A stretch of DNA of 48,778 nucleotides from Xanthomonas boreopolis (GCA_014654535.1 BNBA01000006.1:1-48778), one strand, 5' to 3'; counted from the stretch's first letter, positions 1-8,852 are shown. Made by a program: numbers and translations. The notes: a model not told the origin generated them from the letters alone.

Positions 1-95
1 TCAACCCGGTGGCGATGGACGAGGGCCTGCGCTTCGCGATCCGCGAAGGCGGCCGTACCGTCGGCGCCGGCGTGGTCTCGAAGATCACCAAGTGA
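1..95 (+). CDS. tuf: Elongation factor Tu, C-terminal end (partial)
   Basis: The last 30 codons of an open frame enter from the left edge and stop with TGA at 93-95. They read [20 protein letters not shown] and then end in GVVSKITK, which is the conserved C-terminus of the third beta-barrel domain of EF-Tu, the GTPase that delivers aminoacyl-tRNA to the ribosome. The gene lies directly upstream of the S10 operon, the str-to-S10 order usual in Proteobacteria. A hairpin follows at 138-186, so tuf probably ends its own transcript here. Only the end is visible, so copy number (tufA or tufB) cannot be decided. Confidence 0.93.
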   Translation, partial: NPVAMDEGLRFAIREGGRTVGAGVVSKITK

Positions 96-137
96 TGTAA
101 GGCGCGTCCCGGCCTCGGCCTGGACGCGTTCCGGCAA

Positions 138-186
138 CCCGCCTCCGGGCGGGACCAGCGAAACCCGCCCGCGTGGCGGGTTTCGT
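138..186 (+). terminator. Tandem hairpin terminator after tuf
   Basis: Two GC-rich hairpins stand in a row. The first has arms CCCGCC (138-143) and GGCGGG (148-153). The second has perfect 9-base arms AAACCCGCC (161-169) and GGCGGGTTT (175-183) with a 5-base loop, ending in a short T stretch. The position just after the tuf stop codon fits an intrinsic terminator. The T tract is short, so some read-through into the S10 operon is possible. Confidence 0.7.
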
Positions 187-262
187 GCGTCCGGGGAGGG
201 CGAAACCCCCGGCGCCGATCCTGAACGGTTCGCGCCCGGGTTCCTGGAAATGCAGGAGGGGC

Positions 263-292
263 TTGGCAGCGTCGATTTCGTCCTTGTACAAT
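263..292 (+). promoter_or_regulatory. Upstream sigma-70-like promoter of the S10 operon
   Basis: The -35 TTGGCA (263-268) and the -10 TACAAT (287-292) are 18 bases apart, and each matches the consensus at 5 of 6 bases. It lies about 310 bases before rpsJ and 124 bases before the second promoter. It may give a longer leader or a short separate RNA. Confidence 0.45.
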
Positions 293-415
293 GCGCGGCT
301 CGGCATTCCTGGGTAGGGTGTCGCGCGTAAAACTGCGAAAAGAGGGCAGGATGCCTCTCGTGTTCGCCAGACCGGGAAGGTCGCGTTGCATGGAGCAATC
401 AACGGCGTAGAGCTG

Positions 416-444
416 TTGACGTTGCTCTGGGTGCGCATTATACT
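416..444 (+). promoter_or_regulatory. Main sigma-70 promoter of the S10 operon
   Basis: The -35 TTGACG (416-421) and the -10 TATACT (439-444) are exactly 17 bases apart, each one base from consensus. Transcription should start near 451, giving a leader of about 150 bases before rpsJ. This is the strongest promoter match in the ribosomal block, as expected for an operon transcribed at high rate. Confidence 0.8.
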
Positions 445-603
445 TTTCCGTCTGGGCAGGCCGGGTGACTGGTCTGCCTCAGTTTTTGGGCGGAGGAAGT
501 GCCCATCGCGCGCAGGAAGCGGTGCGATCCACGTGTTCAGGAAATTTCGGGGCAGGCATCCCAGAGGCCTTGCCCGTCGCTCTTTTAACGAAGGAACCCC
601 GTC

Positions 604-915
604 ATGGCGGACCAAAAGATCCGGATTCGGCTGAAGGCGTTCGATCATCGCTTGATCGACCGTTCGGCCAGCGAGATCGTCGAGACGGCCAAGCGGACTG
701 GCGCGCAGGTGCGCGGCCCGATCCCGCTGCCGACCAAGATCGAACGTTACACCGTGCTCGTCTCCCCGCACGCCGACAAGGACGCGCGCGACCAGTACGA
801 AACCCGCACGCACAAGCGTGTACTCGACATCGTCGACCCCAACGACAAGACCGTGGACGCGCTGATGAAGCTCGAACTGGCTGCCGGCGTCGACGTGCAG
901 ATCAAGTTGACCTGA
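604..915 (+). CDS. rpsJ: 30S ribosomal protein S10
   Basis: This 103-residue protein is the full family length. The N-terminus [18 protein letters not shown] and the loop motif [15 protein letters not shown] are characteristic of S10. S10 sits in the head of the small subunit and also acts as NusE in antitermination complexes with NusB and NusG. It is the first gene of the S10 operon. A GAAGGA ribosome binding site lies just before the ATG, and the leader starts at the promoter at 416-444. rplC follows after 11 bases. Confidence 0.98.
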   Translation: MADQKIRIRLKAFDHRLIDRSASEIVETAKRTGAQVRGPIPLPTKIERYTVLVSPHADKDARDQYETRTHKRVLDIVDPNDKTVDALMKLELAAGVDVQIKLT

Positions 916-926
916 GGACTACGACC

Positions 927-1577
927 ATGACGAAGAAGTATTCGTTGGGCTTCGTGGGCCGCAAGGCCGGCATGAGCCGCGTTTTCACCGAGGATGGCCG
1001 CTCCATCCCGGTTACCCTGATCGAAGCTACCCCGAACCGCATCGCGCAGATCAAGACCGTCGAGGTCGATGGCTACAGCGCCGTGCAGGTGACCGTCGGT
1101 GCGCGCCGCGCCGCCCTGGTGAACAAGCCGGAAGCCGGCCACTTCGCCAAGGCCAAGGTCGAGGCCGGCCGTGGCCTGTGGGAGTTCCGCGTCGAGGACG
1201 ACAAGCTGGGTGATTTCGCCGTCGGCGGCGAGATCAAGGCCGACATCTTCGAGGTCGGTCAGAAGGTCGACGTCCAGGGCGTCACCAAGGGTAAGGGCTT
1301 CCAGGGCACCATCAAGCGGCACAACTTCCGCATGGGTGACGCCACCCACGGTAACTCGTTGTCGCATCGTGCTCCGGGTTCGATCGGCCAGCGCCAGACG
1401 CCGGGCCGCGTGTTCCCGGGCAAGAAGATGGCCGGTCACATGGGTGCCGTGCAGCAGAGCACGCAGAACCTGGAAGTGGTCAAGGTCGACGTCGAGCGCG
1501 GTCTGATCGCCGTCCGCGGCGCCGTCCCGGGCGCTGCCGGTGGCGACGTGATCGTCCGTCCGGCGAGCAAGGCATAA
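927..1577 (+). CDS. rplC: 50S ribosomal protein L3
   Basis: The product has 216 residues starting [20 protein letters not shown]. The centre carries the glycine-rich stretch [14 protein letters not shown] followed by [20 protein letters not shown], the L3 extension that reaches the peptidyl transferase centre. L3 binds 23S rRNA early in assembly. The open frame extends upstream of 927, but only the ATG at 927 gives a protein of family length. rplD follows with the TAAGGAG overlap of stop codon and ribosome binding site. Confidence 0.97.
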   Translation: MTKKYSLGFVGRKAGMSRVFTEDGRSIPVTLIEATPNRIAQIKTVEVDGYSAVQVTVGARRAALVNKPEAGHFAKAKVEAGRGLWEFRVEDDKLGDFAVGGEIKADIFEVGQKVDVQGVTKGKGFQGTIKRHNFRMGDATHGNSLSHRAPGSIGQRQTPGRVFPGKKMAGHMGAVQQSTQNLEVVKVDVERGLIAVRGAVPGAAGGDVIVRPASKA

Positions 1578-1589
1578 GGAGAGATGACG

Positions 1590-2195
1590 ATGGAACTCGT
1601 TATCACCGGTAGCAACAACAAGGTCTCGGTCTCCGACGCCGTGTTCGGTCGCGATTTCAGCGAGGATCTGGTCCACCAGGTCGTCGTCGCCTATCGCAAC
1701 GCCGGCCGCGCCGGCACCAAGGCCCAGAAGACCCGTTCGGAAGTCTCGGGCACGACCAAGAAGTCGAAGAAGCAGAAGGGCGGCGGTGCGCGTCACGGCG
1801 CGCTGACGGCTCCGATCTTCGTCGGCGGCGGCGTGACCTTCGCGGCCAAGCCGCGCAGCTTCGCGCAGAAGGTCAACCGCAAGCAGTATCGCGCCGCGAT
1901 CGCCGCGATCTTCTCCGAGCTGGTGCGCCAGGACCGCCTGAAGGTCGTCGAGGCGTTCGACGTGAGCGAGACCAAGACCAAGGGCCTGGTCGAGAAGCTG
2001 AAGGGTCTGGACGTGGGCGCCCGCCCGCTGATCGTGACCGAAGAGGCTTCCGAGCACCTGTACCTGTCGGCCCGCAACCTGCCGTACGTCGAAGTGCGCG
2101 ACGTGCAGGGGCTGGATCCGGTCGCGCTGGTCGGTGCCGATACGGTCGTGATCACCGCCGATGCGGTCAAGAAGGTCGAGGAGTGGCTGGCATGA
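1590..2195 (+). CDS. rplD: 50S ribosomal protein L4
   Basis: L4 has 201 residues and starts [16 protein letters not shown]. It binds 23S rRNA, lines the exit tunnel through the basic loop [17 protein letters not shown], and in E. coli represses its own operon. Two in-frame ATGs exist at 1584 and 1590. The AGGAG at 1577-1581 is 2 bases from the first and 8 from the second, so 1590 is the start. The stop TGA overlaps the ATG of rplW in ATGA, which indicates translational coupling. Confidence 0.97.
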   Translation: MELVITGSNNKVSVSDAVFGRDFSEDLVHQVVVAYRNAGRAGTKAQKTRSEVSGTTKKSKKQKGGGARHGALTAPIFVGGGVTFAAKPRSFAQKVNRKQYRAAIAAIFSELVRQDRLKVVEAFDVSETKTKGLVEKLKGLDVGARPLIVTEEASEHLYLSARNLPYVEVRDVQGLDPVALVGADTVVITADAVKKVEEWLA

Positions 2196-2491
2196 GCAGC
2201 AACGAAAAAATCTTCAGCGTGCTGCGCGCTCCGCGAGTCTCCGAGAAGACCGCGCGCCTGCAGGAACTGTCCAACCAGTACGTCTTCGAAGTCTCGAACG
2301 ACGCCACCAAGGCCGATGTGAAGGCCGCGGTCGAGCAGCTGTTCGACGTCAAGGTCGAGGCCGTCAACGTGGTGAACGTGAAGGGCAAGAACAAGTCCTT
2401 CCGCAACCGCGCTGGCCGTCGCGGCGACTGGCGCAAGGCGTATGTCCGCCTGGTCGATGGCCAGTCCATCGACGTCACGGCCAAGGCCTGA
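2192..2491 (+). CDS. rplW: 50S ribosomal protein L23
   Basis: L23 has 99 residues, starting [20 protein letters not shown]. It lies at the tunnel exit, where it docks trigger factor and SRP. The conserved segment [15 protein letters not shown] and the C-terminal arginine-rich part fit the family. The frame could open at a GTG at 2183, but the ATG at 2192 has GAGGAG eight bases upstream and overlaps the rplD stop by ATGA. Both facts favour 2192. Confidence 0.97.
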   Translation: MSSNEKIFSVLRAPRVSEKTARLQELSNQYVFEVSNDATKADVKAAVEQLFDVKVEAVNVVNVKGKNKSFRNRAGRRGDWRKAYVRLVDGQSIDVTAKA

Positions 2492-2502
2492 GGTAAGAAC
2501 CC

Positions 2503-3330
2503 ATGCCATTGATGAAATTCAAGCCCACCTCCGCAGGCCGCCGTTCGGCCGTGCGCGTGGTCACGCCCGATCTGCACAAGGGTGCCCCGTACGCGGGCCT
2601 GGTCGAGCCGCAGAGCAAGACCGGCGGCCGCAACCACCACGGCCGCATCACCACCCGCCACGTCGGCGGCGGTCACAAGCAGCACTACCGCATCATCGAC
2701 TTCAAGCGCAACAAGGAAGGCATCCCGGCGCGCGTGGAGCGGATCGAATACGATCCGAACCGCACCGCCCACATCGCCCTGCTGTGCTACGTCGACGGCG
2801 AGCGCCGCTACATCATCGCCCCGAAGGGACTGAAGGCCGGTGACCAGGTCATCGCCGGCGCCAACGCGCCGATCAAGACCGGTAACACCCTGCCGCTGCG
2901 CAACATCCCGGTCGGTACCACCGTCCACGGCGTCGAGCTGAAGCCGGGCAAGGGCGCCCAGATCGCCCGCGCCGCCGGCGCGGCCGTCCAGCTGGTCGCC
3001 CGCGAAGGCGTCTACGCCACGCTGCGCCTGCGTTCGGGCGAGATGCGCAAGGTGCCGGCCGAGTGCCGCGCCACCATCGGCGAAGTCGGCAACGACGAGC
3101 ACAACCTGGAGAAGCTGGGCAAGGCCGGCGCCAAGCGCTGGCGCGGCGTCCGCCCGACCGTTCGTGGTGCCGCCATGAACCCGGTCGACCACCCGCACGG
3201 TGGTGGCGAGGCGAAGGCCGGCCAGGGCAACCCGCATCCGGTCACCCCGTGGGGTGTGCCGACCAAGGGTTACAAGACGCGCAAGAACAAGCGCACCCAG
3301 CAGTTCATCGTCCGCGATCGTAGGGGCTAA
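2503..3330 (+). CDS. rplB: 50S ribosomal protein L2
   Basis: L2 has 275 residues, the usual length. It begins [20 protein letters not shown] and carries the C-terminal signature [20 protein letters not shown], which includes the histidine important for peptidyl transfer and subunit association. The central [19 protein letters not shown] stretch binds 23S rRNA. GAGG lies upstream of the ATG. rpsS follows after six bases. Confidence 0.98.
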   Translation: MPLMKFKPTSAGRRSAVRVVTPDLHKGAPYAGLVEPQSKTGGRNHHGRITTRHVGGGHKQHYRIIDFKRNKEGIPARVERIEYDPNRTAHIALLCYVDGERRYIIAPKGLKAGDQVIAGANAPIKTGNTLPLRNIPVGTTVHGVELKPGKGAQIARAAGAAVQLVAREGVYATLRLRSGEMRKVPAECRATIGEVGNDEHNLEKLGKAGAKRWRGVRPTVRGAAMNPVDHPHGGGEAKAGQGNPHPVTPWGVPTKGYKTRKNKRTQQFIVRDRRG

Positions 3331-3336
3331 TCGACC

Positions 3337-3606
3337 ATGGCACGTTCACTCAAGAAAGGCCCGTTCGTCGATCACCACCTCGTCAAGAAGGTGGAGGCCG
3401 CTGCGGGTAGCAAGAAGCCGATCAAGACCTGGTCGCGCCGTTCCATGATCCTGCCGGAAATGGTGGGATTCACCATCGCCGTGCATAACGGCAAGAACCA
3501 CGTTCCGGTGCTGGTCAACGAGAACATGGTGGGCCACAAGCTCGGCGAATTCGCCGTCACCCGTACCTTCAAGGGTCACGGTGGCGACAAGAAGTCGGGC
3601 AAGTAA
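3337..3606 (+). CDS. rpsS: 30S ribosomal protein S19
   Basis: S19 has 89 residues: [20 protein letters not shown] at the N-terminus and the RNA-binding core [20 protein letters not shown]. It forms a pair with S13 in the head of the 30S subunit, near the A-site tRNA. The ribosome binding site is weak (GGGG within TAGGGGC), so translation is probably coupled to rplB, whose stop is six bases away. Confidence 0.97.
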   Translation: MARSLKKGPFVDHHLVKKVEAAAGSKKPIKTWSRRSMILPEMVGFTIAVHNGKNHVPVLVNENMVGHKLGEFAVTRTFKGHGGDKKSGK

Positions 3607-3618
3607 GGAGAGATGACC

Positions 3619-3954
3619 ATGGAAGCGAAAGCAATCCTGCGCACCGCGCGCATCTCCCCCCAGAAGGCCCGCCTGGTCGCCGACCAGGTGCGTGGGCTGT
3701 CGGCCGAGCGCGCCGTCAACCTGCTGAAGTTCTCGGACAAGAAGGCTGCCCACCTGATCAAGAAGGTGGTGGAGTCGGCGATCGCCAATGCCGAGAACAA
3801 CCAGGGCGCCGACATCGACGAGCTGAAGGTCAAGACCATCATGGTTGATGAGGGTCCGACCCTGAAGCGTTTCATGGCGCGGGCCAAGGGCCGCGGTACC
3901 CGCATCCTCAAGCGCACCAGCCACATCACCGTGGTCGTGGGCGCCGGCAAGTAA
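3619..3954 (+). CDS. rplV: 50S ribosomal protein L22
   Basis: L22 has 111 residues and starts [20 protein letters not shown]. The beta-hairpin that reaches into the exit tunnel is visible as [18 protein letters not shown] near the C-terminus, a site of macrolide resistance mutations in other bacteria. Two ATGs lie at 3613 and 3619. The AGGAG at 3606-3610 stands 2 and 8 bases away from them, so 3619 is chosen. The gene shares the stop/ribosome-binding-site overlap TAAGGAG with rpsS. Confidence 0.97.
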   Translation: MEAKAILRTARISPQKARLVADQVRGLSAERAVNLLKFSDKKAAHLIKKVVESAIANAENNQGADIDELKVKTIMVDEGPTLKRFMARAKGRGTRILKRTSHITVVVGAGK

Positions 3955-3971
3955 GCGGAAAGGAAAAGACG

Positions 3972-4697
3972 ATGGGTCATAAAGTTCATCCGATTGGAAT
4001 CCGCTTGGGCATTGCCAAGGACTGGAACTCCAAGTGGTACGCCAACAAGGCCGAGTTCGCCAGCTACCTGGCGGCCGACCTGAAGGTCCGCGAGATGCTT
4101 CGCAAGAAGCTGGCTCAGGCGGGCATCAGCAAGATCCTGATCGAGCGTCCGGCCAAGACCGCGCGCGTGACGATCCACACCGCCCGCCCGGGCGTGGTGA
4201 TCGGCAAGCGCGGCGAGGACATCGAGAAGCTGCGCAAGGAAGTCAGCGACCTGATGGGCGTCCCGGCGCACATCAACGTCAGCGAAGTGCGCAAGCCCGA
4301 GCTGGACGCGCAGCTGGTCGCCGAGTCGATCGCGCAGCAGCTGGAGCGTCGCATCATGTTCCGCCGCGCGATGAAGCGCTCGGTCGGCAACGCGATGCGC
4401 CTGGGTGCCCTGGGCATCAAGGTCAACGTCGCCGGCCGCCTCAACGGCGCGGAAATCGCCCGTTCGGAGTGGTACCGCGAGGGCCGCGTGCCGCTGCACA
4501 CCCTGCGCGCGGACATCGACTACGGCTTTGCCGAGGCGCATACCACCTACGGTGTCATCGGCATCAAGGTCTGGATCTACAAGGGCGAGATCTTCGATTT
4601 CACCCAGGTTGGCCAGGAGAAGCAGGACGAGTCCCCGCGTGGCGATCGTGGCGATCGCAGCGATCGTCCGTCGCGCCCGGCTCGTGAAGCGAGGTAA
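3972..4697 (+). CDS. rpsC: 30S ribosomal protein S3
   Basis: S3 has 241 residues and starts [23 protein letters not shown] domain with [18 protein letters not shown] (about residues 75-92) is followed by the S3 C-terminal domain ([20 protein letters not shown]). S3 helps form the mRNA entry channel and has helicase activity there. The last 20 residues are a charged tail with repeated GDR/SDR steps, as often seen in this family of bacteria. AAAGGA precedes the ATG. Confidence 0.97.
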   Translation: MGHKVHPIGIRLGIAKDWNSKWYANKAEFASYLAADLKVREMLRKKLAQAGISKILIERPAKTARVTIHTARPGVVIGKRGEDIEKLRKEVSDLMGVPAHINVSEVRKPELDAQLVAESIAQQLERRIMFRRAMKRSVGNAMRLGALGIKVNVAGRLNGAEIARSEWYREGRVPLHTLRADIDYGFAEAHTTYGVIGIKVWIYKGEIFDFTQVGQEKQDESPRGDRGDRSDRPSRPAREAR

Positions 4698-4702
4698 CGG
4701 CA

Positions 4703-5116
4703 ATGTTGCAACCCAAGCGAACCAAATACCGCAAGGTACACAAGGGCCGTAACGAAGGCCTGAGCTGGAGCGGCAACGCCGTCAGCTTCGGCGAGTACGG
4801 CCTGAAGGCGACGGCGCACGGTCAGCTGACCGCGCGCCAGATCGAGGCGGCGCGCCGCTCGATCAGCCGCTACGTCAAGCGCGGCGGCAAGATGTGGATC
4901 CGCGTGTTCCCGGACAAGCCGATCACCAAGAAGCCGATCGAAGTCCGAATGGGCTCCGGTAAGGGTAACGTGGAGTACTGGGTGGCCCAGATCCAGCCCG
5001 GCCGCATGATCTATGAAATCGAGGGTGTTTCCGAGGAAGTGGCGCGCGAGGCGTTCCGCCTGGCCGCCGCCAAGCTCTCGGTCACCACCACTTTCGTGAC
5101 CCGGACGGTGCGCTGA
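4703..5116 (+). CDS. rplP: 50S ribosomal protein L16
   Basis: L16 has 137 residues and starts [20 protein letters not shown]. It contains the conserved [20 protein letters not shown], which holds the arginine that is hydroxylated by YcfD in other bacteria. L16 joins late in 50S assembly and positions the A-site tRNA. The stop TGA (5114-5116) shares its last base with the ATG of rpmC, so the two are translationally coupled. Confidence 0.97.
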   Translation: MLQPKRTKYRKVHKGRNEGLSWSGNAVSFGEYGLKATAHGQLTARQIEAARRSISRYVKRGGKMWIRVFPDKPITKKPIEVRMGSGKGNVEYWVAQIQPGRMIYEIEGVSEEVAREAFRLAAAKLSVTTTFVTRTVR

Positions 5117-5301
5117 TGGACATCAAACAACTCCGCGAGAAGTCGGCTGACGAACTGAAGGCCCACCTGACCGACCTGCGCAAGGAGCAGTTCTCGCTCC
5201 GCATGCAGCAAGTCACCGGCCAGCTGCCGAAGACTCATGAAACCCGCCGGGTGCGCCGCGAGATCGCTCGCGTCAAGACCCTGCTCGGCAGCACCAAGTA
5301 A
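5116..5301 (+). CDS. rpmC: 50S ribosomal protein L29
   Basis: L29 has 61 residues, [20 protein letters not shown] onward, a two-helix hairpin that sits next to L23 at the tunnel exit. The family motif [20 protein letters not shown] is present. The ATG overlaps the rplP stop by one base, and the coding end TAAGGA supplies the ribosome binding site of rpsQ. Confidence 0.96.
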   Translation: MDIKQLREKSADELKAHLTDLRKEQFSLRMQQVTGQLPKTHETRRVRREIARVKTLLGSTK

Positions 5302-5312
5302 GGACCGCCGCG

Positions 5313-5582
5313 ATGAGCGAGAACACTGAAAACAAGACGCTGCGCACGGTCGAAGGCCGTGTCGTCAGCAACAAGATGGACAAGACGGTCACCGTGCTGG
5401 TGGAGCGCCAGGTCAAGCACGCCCTGTACGGCAAGTACATCAAGCGCTCGACCAAGCTCCATGCCCACGACGCCGACAATGCCTGCAACGAGGGCGACGT
5501 CGTGCGCGTGACCGAGATTGCGCCGATGTCCAAGACCAAGAACTGGCGGGTGGTGGAAATCGTCACCCGCGCGGCCGAATAA
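5313..5582 (+). CDS. rpsQ: 30S ribosomal protein S17
   Basis: S17 has 89 residues with the OB-fold sequence [20 protein letters not shown] at the N-terminal side and the signature [20 protein letters not shown]. It binds the 5' domain of 16S rRNA early in assembly. It begins 11 bases after rpmC with AAGGA upstream and is followed 14 bases later by rplN. Confidence 0.97.
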   Translation: MSENTENKTLRTVEGRVVSNKMDKTVTVLVERQVKHALYGKYIKRSTKLHAHDADNACNEGDVVRVTEIAPMSKTKNWRVVEIVTRAAE

Positions 5583-5596
5583 GGGAGATCTGAATC

Positions 5597-5965
5597 ATGA
5601 TCCAGATGCAGAGCTACCTCGACGTCGCCGACAACTCCGGTGCCAAGGAAGTGATGTGCATCAAGGTGCTGGGCGGCTCGAAGCGCCGCTACGCCGGCAT
5701 CGGCGACATCATCAAGGTGACCGTGAAGGATGCGATCCCGCGCGGCAAGGTGAAGAAGGGCGAAGTCTACGACGCGGTCGTGGTGCGTACCCGCAAGGGC
5801 GTCCGTCGCCCGGACGGTTCGCTGATCCGCTTCGACGGCAATGCCGCCGTCCTGCTGAACAACAAGCAGGAGCCGATCGGCACCCGCATCTTCGGGCCGG
5901 TTACCCGTGAACTTCGCTCGGAGAAGTTCATGAAGATCGTTTCGCTCGCTCCCGAAGTGCTGTGA
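5597..5965 (+). CDS. rplN: 50S ribosomal protein L14
   Basis: L14 has 122 residues and starts [20 protein letters not shown]. It carries the family signature [21 protein letters not shown]14 forms intersubunit bridges with 16S rRNA and is the docking site of the silencing factor RsfS. A GGGAG lies before the ATG. It is the first gene of the spc section by the E. coli convention; no terminator is seen between rpsQ and rplN, so S10 and spc appear to be one transcript here. Confidence 0.97.
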   Translation: MIQMQSYLDVADNSGAKEVMCIKVLGGSKRRYAGIGDIIKVTVKDAIPRGKVKKGEVYDAVVVRTRKGVRRPDGSLIRFDGNAAVLLNNKQEPIGTRIFGPVTRELRSEKFMKIVSLAPEVL

Positions 5966-5980
5966 GCGAAGGAGATAACA

Positions 5981-6298
5981 ATGGCTAACCGTATCAAGAA
6001 GGGCGACCAGGTCGTCGTCAACACCGGCAAGGACAAGGGCAAGCAGGGCGAGGTCATCCGCGTGGATGGCGACCGCGTGGTCGTCTCCAACGTGAACGTC
6101 GTCAAGCGCCACACCAAGCCGAACCCGCAGGCGGGCATCGCCGGCGGCGTGGTCGAGCGCGAAGCTTCGATCCATATCTCCAACGTGAACGTCGTCAACC
6201 CGGCCACGGGCAAGGGCGAGCGCGTTGGCTTCAAGGTGCTGGAGGATGGACGCAAACTGCGTGTGTTCCGCTCCAGCGGTGAGGCGCTCGACGCCTGA
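5981..6298 (+). CDS. rplX: 50S ribosomal protein L24
   Basis: L24 has 105 residues and begins [20 protein letters not shown], followed at once by [20 protein letters not shown]; this is the KOW motif that contacts 23S rRNA. L24 initiates assembly of the large subunit. The gene has an AAGGAG ribosome binding site (GCGAAGGAGATAACA then ATG) and lies 15 bases after rplN and 11 before rplE. Confidence 0.97.
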   Translation: MANRIKKGDQVVVNTGKDKGKQGEVIRVDGDRVVVSNVNVVKRHTKPNPQAGIAGGVVEREASIHISNVNVVNPATGKGERVGFKVLEDGRKLRVFRSSGEALDA

Positions 6299-6309
6299 GG
6301 AATGAGGTC

Positions 6310-6852
6310 ATGACTTCCCGTCTCGAAAAAATCTACAAGGAAGAAGTGGTGCCGGCCCTGATGAAGGAGTTCGGCTACACCAATCCGATGGAAGTGCCGA
6401 AGCTGGTCAAGATCACGCTGAACATGGGCGTGGGCGAGGCCGCCACCAACAAGAAGATCCTGGAGAACGCCGTGGCCGACATGGCCAAGATCGCCGGCCA
6501 GAAGCCGGTGGTCACCAAGTCGCGCATCTCGGTGGCTTCGTTCAAGATCCGCGATGGCTGGCCGATCGGCTGCAAGACCACGCTGCGTCGCGCCAAGATG
6601 TACGAGTTCCTGGACCGCCTGATCAACATCTCGCTGCCGCGCGTGCGTGACTTCCGCGGCATCTCGGGTCGTTCGTTCGACGGTCGCGGCAACTTCAACA
6701 TGGGTGTGAAGGAGCAGATCATCTTCCCGGAAATCGACTTCGACGCCGTCGACGCGATCCGTGGCATGGATATCGCCATCACCACCACCGCCAAGACGGA
6801 TGCGGAAGCGAAGGCGCTGCTCGCGGCGTTCAAGTTCCCGTTCCGTAACTGA
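6310..6852 (+). CDS. rplE: 50S ribosomal protein L5
   Basis: L5 has 180 residues and begins [20 protein letters not shown]. The conserved [13 protein letters not shown] and the segment [20 protein letters not shown] identify it. L5 binds 5S rRNA together with L18 and L25 in the central protuberance and contacts the P-site tRNA. Upstream the sequence TGAGGAATGAGGTC gives two possible Shine-Dalgarno elements. rpsN follows after 18 bases. Confidence 0.97.
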   Translation: MTSRLEKIYKEEVVPALMKEFGYTNPMEVPKLVKITLNMGVGEAATNKKILENAVADMAKIAGQKPVVTKSRISVASFKIRDGWPIGCKTTLRRAKMYEFLDRLINISLPRVRDFRGISGRSFDGRGNFNMGVKEQIIFPEIDFDAVDAIRGMDIAITTTAKTDAEAKALLAAFKFPFRN

Positions 6853-6870
6853 TTCGTCGAGGAAACCGAC

Positions 6871-7176
6871 ATGGCAAAGACCTCCATGGTCAACCGCGAC
6901 GCCAAGCGGGAAAAGCTGGCCAAGAAGTACGCCGACAAGCGTGCCGCGCTGAAGAAGATCATCTCCAGCCAGGATGCCTCCTACGAGGAGAAGATCCAGG
7001 CCGCCGAGAAGCTGCAGAAGCTGCCGCGCGACTCTTCGCCGAGCCGCCAGCGCAACCGCTGCGAGATCTCGGGCCGTCCGCGCGGCGTGTACCGCAAGTT
7101 CGGCCTGGGCCGCAACAAGCTGCGCGAAGCCACCATGCGTGGCGACGTCCCGGGCCTGCGCAAGGCCAGCTGGTAA
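6871..7176 (+). CDS. rpsN: 30S ribosomal protein S14 (zinc-free form)
   Basis: S14 has 101 residues and starts [20 protein letters not shown]. The C-terminal half [20 protein letters not shown] is the S14 core. Only one cysteine is present and no CxxC pairs, so this is the long zinc-independent form, which needs no zinc for folding. It lies in the head of the 30S subunit. It is the last gene before a 271-base break in the spc order, which holds two terminator-like hairpins. Confidence 0.97.
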   Translation: MAKTSMVNRDAKREKLAKKYADKRAALKKIISSQDASYEEKIQAAEKLQKLPRDSSPSRQRNRCEISGRPRGVYRKFGLGRNKLREATMRGDVPGLRKASW

Positions 7177-7246
7177 CGGGGCGGTACGGGGCAGGCAGGC
7201 GCCCGCGCGCCGGCCTGCGTTCCCGGGCAGCCTGCCTGTTCAGCAA

Positions 7247-7273
7247 GAGAGTCCGGCACCTGCCGGACTCTTT
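7247..7273 (+). terminator. Hairpin terminator 1 after rpsN
   Basis: Arms AGAGTCCGGCA (7248-7258) and TGCCGGACTCT (7261-7271) are perfectly complementary over 11 bases, with the top pairs opening into a small loop, and are followed by TTTCCTG. The hairpin stands 70 bases after the rpsN stop codon. It looks like an intrinsic terminator or attenuator inside what is one operon in E. coli. Confidence 0.65.
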
Positions 7274-7290
7274 CCTGTAGGTCCCCGCAG

Positions 7291-7324
7291 GAGCGGCGCA
7301 CATCCCTGTGCGTGGGCTCTTTTT
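7291..7324 (+). terminator. Hairpin terminator 2 before rpsH
   Basis: Outer arms GAGC (7291-7294) and GCTC (7316-7319) enclose an inner stem CGCAC/GTGCG with a 6-base loop. The stem has one internal mismatch and a one-base bulge. It is followed directly by TTTTT (7320-7324). With the hairpin at 7247-7273 it forms a tandem arrangement, which strengthens the case for real termination between rpsN and rpsH. Confidence 0.55.
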
Positions 7325-7328
7325 GTCG

Positions 7329-7334
7329 TATACT
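7329..7334 (+). promoter_or_regulatory. -10 element of a possible rpsH promoter
   Basis: TATACT, the same -10 as in the S10 promoter, lies five bases after the T stretch of terminator 2. No good -35 is seen at 16-18 bases spacing (CTGTGC at 7306-7311 is the nearest). A transcript from here would have a leader of about 105 bases before rpsH. It would restart transcription of the second half of the spc genes. Confidence 0.45.
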
Positions 7335-7447
7335 CCCGCTTCTCTCTGGCCGCCCCGGTGGCCGGGGCGCGTCAAGGGGCCTGGCCCTTCACCAGGAAAC
7401 ACGAGATTTTCGCGAAAGCGGATATCGGTGCACTCAAAGGTAATCAC

Positions 7448-7846
7448 ATGAGCATGACTGATCCCATCGCCGACATGCTGGTCCGCATCAAGAATGCGGC
7501 GGCTGTCGGCAAGCCGACGGTGAAGCTGCCGTCCTCCAAGATCAAGGTCGCGATCGCCCAGGTCCTGAAGGACGAGGGCTACATCGCCGACCTGCGCGTG
7601 ACCCCGGCCGAGAACAACAAGTCCGAGCTGGAGATCGTGCTGAAGTACTTCGAAGGCCGTCCGGTCATCGAGACCCTGAAGCGTGTCTCGCGCTCGGGCC
7701 TCCGCCAGTACCGCGGCAAGGACGAGCTGCCCAAGGTCCTCGGTGGCCTGGGCGTTGCCATCATCTCCACGTCGAAGGGCATCCTGACCGATGCGCAGGC
7801 CCGTGCGGCCGGCGTCGGCGGCGAAGTCCTGTGCTTCGTGGCCTAA
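7448..7846 (+). CDS. rpsH: 30S ribosomal protein S8
   Basis: S8 has 132 residues and begins [20 protein letters not shown]. The C-terminal signature [20 protein letters not shown] is intact. S8 binds the central domain of 16S rRNA and in E. coli represses the spc operon by binding its mRNA near rplE. Here rpsH is separated from rplE and rpsN by terminators and its own -10 element, so S8 feedback, if kept, must act differently. AAAGG lies before the ATG at 7448. Confidence 0.97.
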   Translation: MSMTDPIADMLVRIKNAAAVGKPTVKLPSSKIKVAIAQVLKDEGYIADLRVTPAENNKSELEIVLKYFEGRPVIETLKRVSRSGLRQYRGKDELPKVLGGLGVAIISTSKGILTDAQARAAGVGGEVLCFVA

Positions 7847-7861
7847 GGGAAGGAGCCGAAC

Positions 7862-8389
7862 ATGTCCCGAGTTGCCAAGAAGCCGATTTCCCTGCCGAAG
7901 GGCGTCGAACTCAACATCCAGCCGGAGCTGGTGAGCGTCAAGGGCCCGAAGGGCACGCTGTCGCTGCCGAAGCCGGTGGGCGTGCAGATCTCCGTTGACG
8001 GTGGCGTCGCCACGCTGTCCCCGGCCGATCCGTCGCAGATCGCCATCACCGGCACCGTGCGCGCGATCCTCGCCAACCTGGTGAAGGGCGTGTCCGAAGG
8101 GTTCGAGCGCAAGCTCGAGCTGGTCGGCGTCGGTTACCGCGCCGCGATGCAGGGCAAGGACCTCAACCTGTCGCTGGGCTTCTCGCACCCGCTGGTGTTC
8201 GTGGCGCCGGAAGGCATCACGCTGTCGACCCCGTCGCAGACCGAGATCGTGGTCACCGGCGCCGACAAGCAGCGCGTCGGCGAAGTCGCCGCCAAGATCC
8301 GCGGCTTCCGTCCGCCGGAGCCCTACAAGGGCAAGGGTGTGAAGTACGCCGGTGAAGTCATCATTCGCAAGGAAGCCAAGAAGGCCTAA
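7862..8389 (+). CDS. rplF: 50S ribosomal protein L6
   Basis: L6 has 175 residues, [20 protein letters not shown] onward, with two similar alpha/beta domains. The second ends in the family signature [21 protein letters not shown]6 lies near the stalk base and the sarcin-ricin loop, where elongation factors bind. AAGGAG precedes the ATG and rpsH ends 15 bases upstream. Confidence 0.97.
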   Translation: MSRVAKKPISLPKGVELNIQPELVSVKGPKGTLSLPKPVGVQISVDGGVATLSPADPSQIAITGTVRAILANLVKGVSEGFERKLELVGVGYRAAMQGKDLNLSLGFSHPLVFVAPEGITLSTPSQTEIVVTGADKQRVGEVAAKIRGFRPPEPYKGKGVKYAGEVIIRKEAKKA

Positions 8390-8415
8390 TTAGGCGCGGG
8401 TCCATCCGCGGGAGC

Positions 8416-8433
8416 CCGGCCACCCCTGGCCGG
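8416..8433 (+). other. Hairpin between rplF and rplR
   Basis: A perfect 7-base stem (CCGGCCA at 8416-8422, TGGCCGG at 8427-8433) with a CCCC loop lies in the 95-base gap between rplF and rplR, followed by ACTTCTC. It could be a weak attenuator or an RNA processing site. There is no T tract. Confidence 0.4.
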
Positions 8434-8484
8434 ACTTCTCAATGCAAAGCCCGCTTCGCTTCAGCTTCCTATAGGAATCCAACC

Positions 8485-8844
8485 ATGAGCATCAACAAGA
8501 ACATCGCCCGCCTGCGTCGCGCCAAGTCGACCCGCGCGCACATCCGCGAGCTCGGCGTGGCCCGCCTGTCGGTGCTGCGCACCGGCCAGCACCTGTACGC
8601 CCAGGTCTTCACCGCCGACGGCTCGAAGGTGCTGGCTGCCGCCAACACCACCCAGGCCGACGTCAAGGAAGGCCTGAAGAGCGGAAAGAACGCCGAGGCC
8701 GCCGCCAAGGTCGGCAAGCTGATCGCCGAGCGCGCCAAGGCCGCGGGCATCGAGAAGGTCGCCTTCGACCGCTCGGGCTACCGCTACCACGGCCGCATCA
8801 AGGCGCTGGCCGACGCGGCCCGCGAGGCCGGCCTGCAGTTCTAA
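8485..8844 (+). CDS. rplR: 50S ribosomal protein L18
   Basis: L18 has 119 residues. The basic N-terminus [20 protein letters not shown] is followed by the core [20 protein letters not shown] and the 5S rRNA-binding C-terminus [20 protein letters not shown]. Its AGGA ribosome binding site is part of the 12-base palindrome TTCCTATAGGAA (8466-8477), which might lower initiation. Strong hairpins lie on both sides of the gene (8416-8433 and 8853-8876). Confidence 0.97.
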   Translation: MSINKNIARLRRAKSTRAHIRELGVARLSVLRTGQHLYAQVFTADGSKVLAAANTTQADVKEGLKSGKNAEAAAKVGKLIAERAKAAGIEKVAFDRSGYRYHGRIKALADAAREAGLQF

Positions 8845-8852
8845 GCGTTTGC

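Larger units (their letters stand above)
96..603 (+). other. Intergenic region and leader between tuf and rpsJ
   Basis: These 508 bases hold no convincing gene. They contain the tuf terminator (138-186), two promoter-like elements (263-292 and 416-444) and a leader of about 150 bases before rpsJ. Open frames here on either strand are short or run antisense into rpsJ and lack a ribosome binding site. In E. coli the S10 leader binds L4 for feedback control. I could not recognise that structure here by eye, so regulation of this kind is only a possibility. Confidence 0.6.

Noticed and set aside
2503-3330. Possible CRISPR or tandem repeats in the ribosomal block
   Set aside because: Repeated AAG and GGC triplets come from lysine- and glycine-rich proteins. 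No regular repeat-spacer pattern is present anywhere in the window.
7177-7447. tRNA or small protein gene between rpsN and rpsH
   Set aside because: The palindromes there are hairpins with T tails and do not fold into a cloverleaf; the open frame into rpsH lacks a start signal before 7448.
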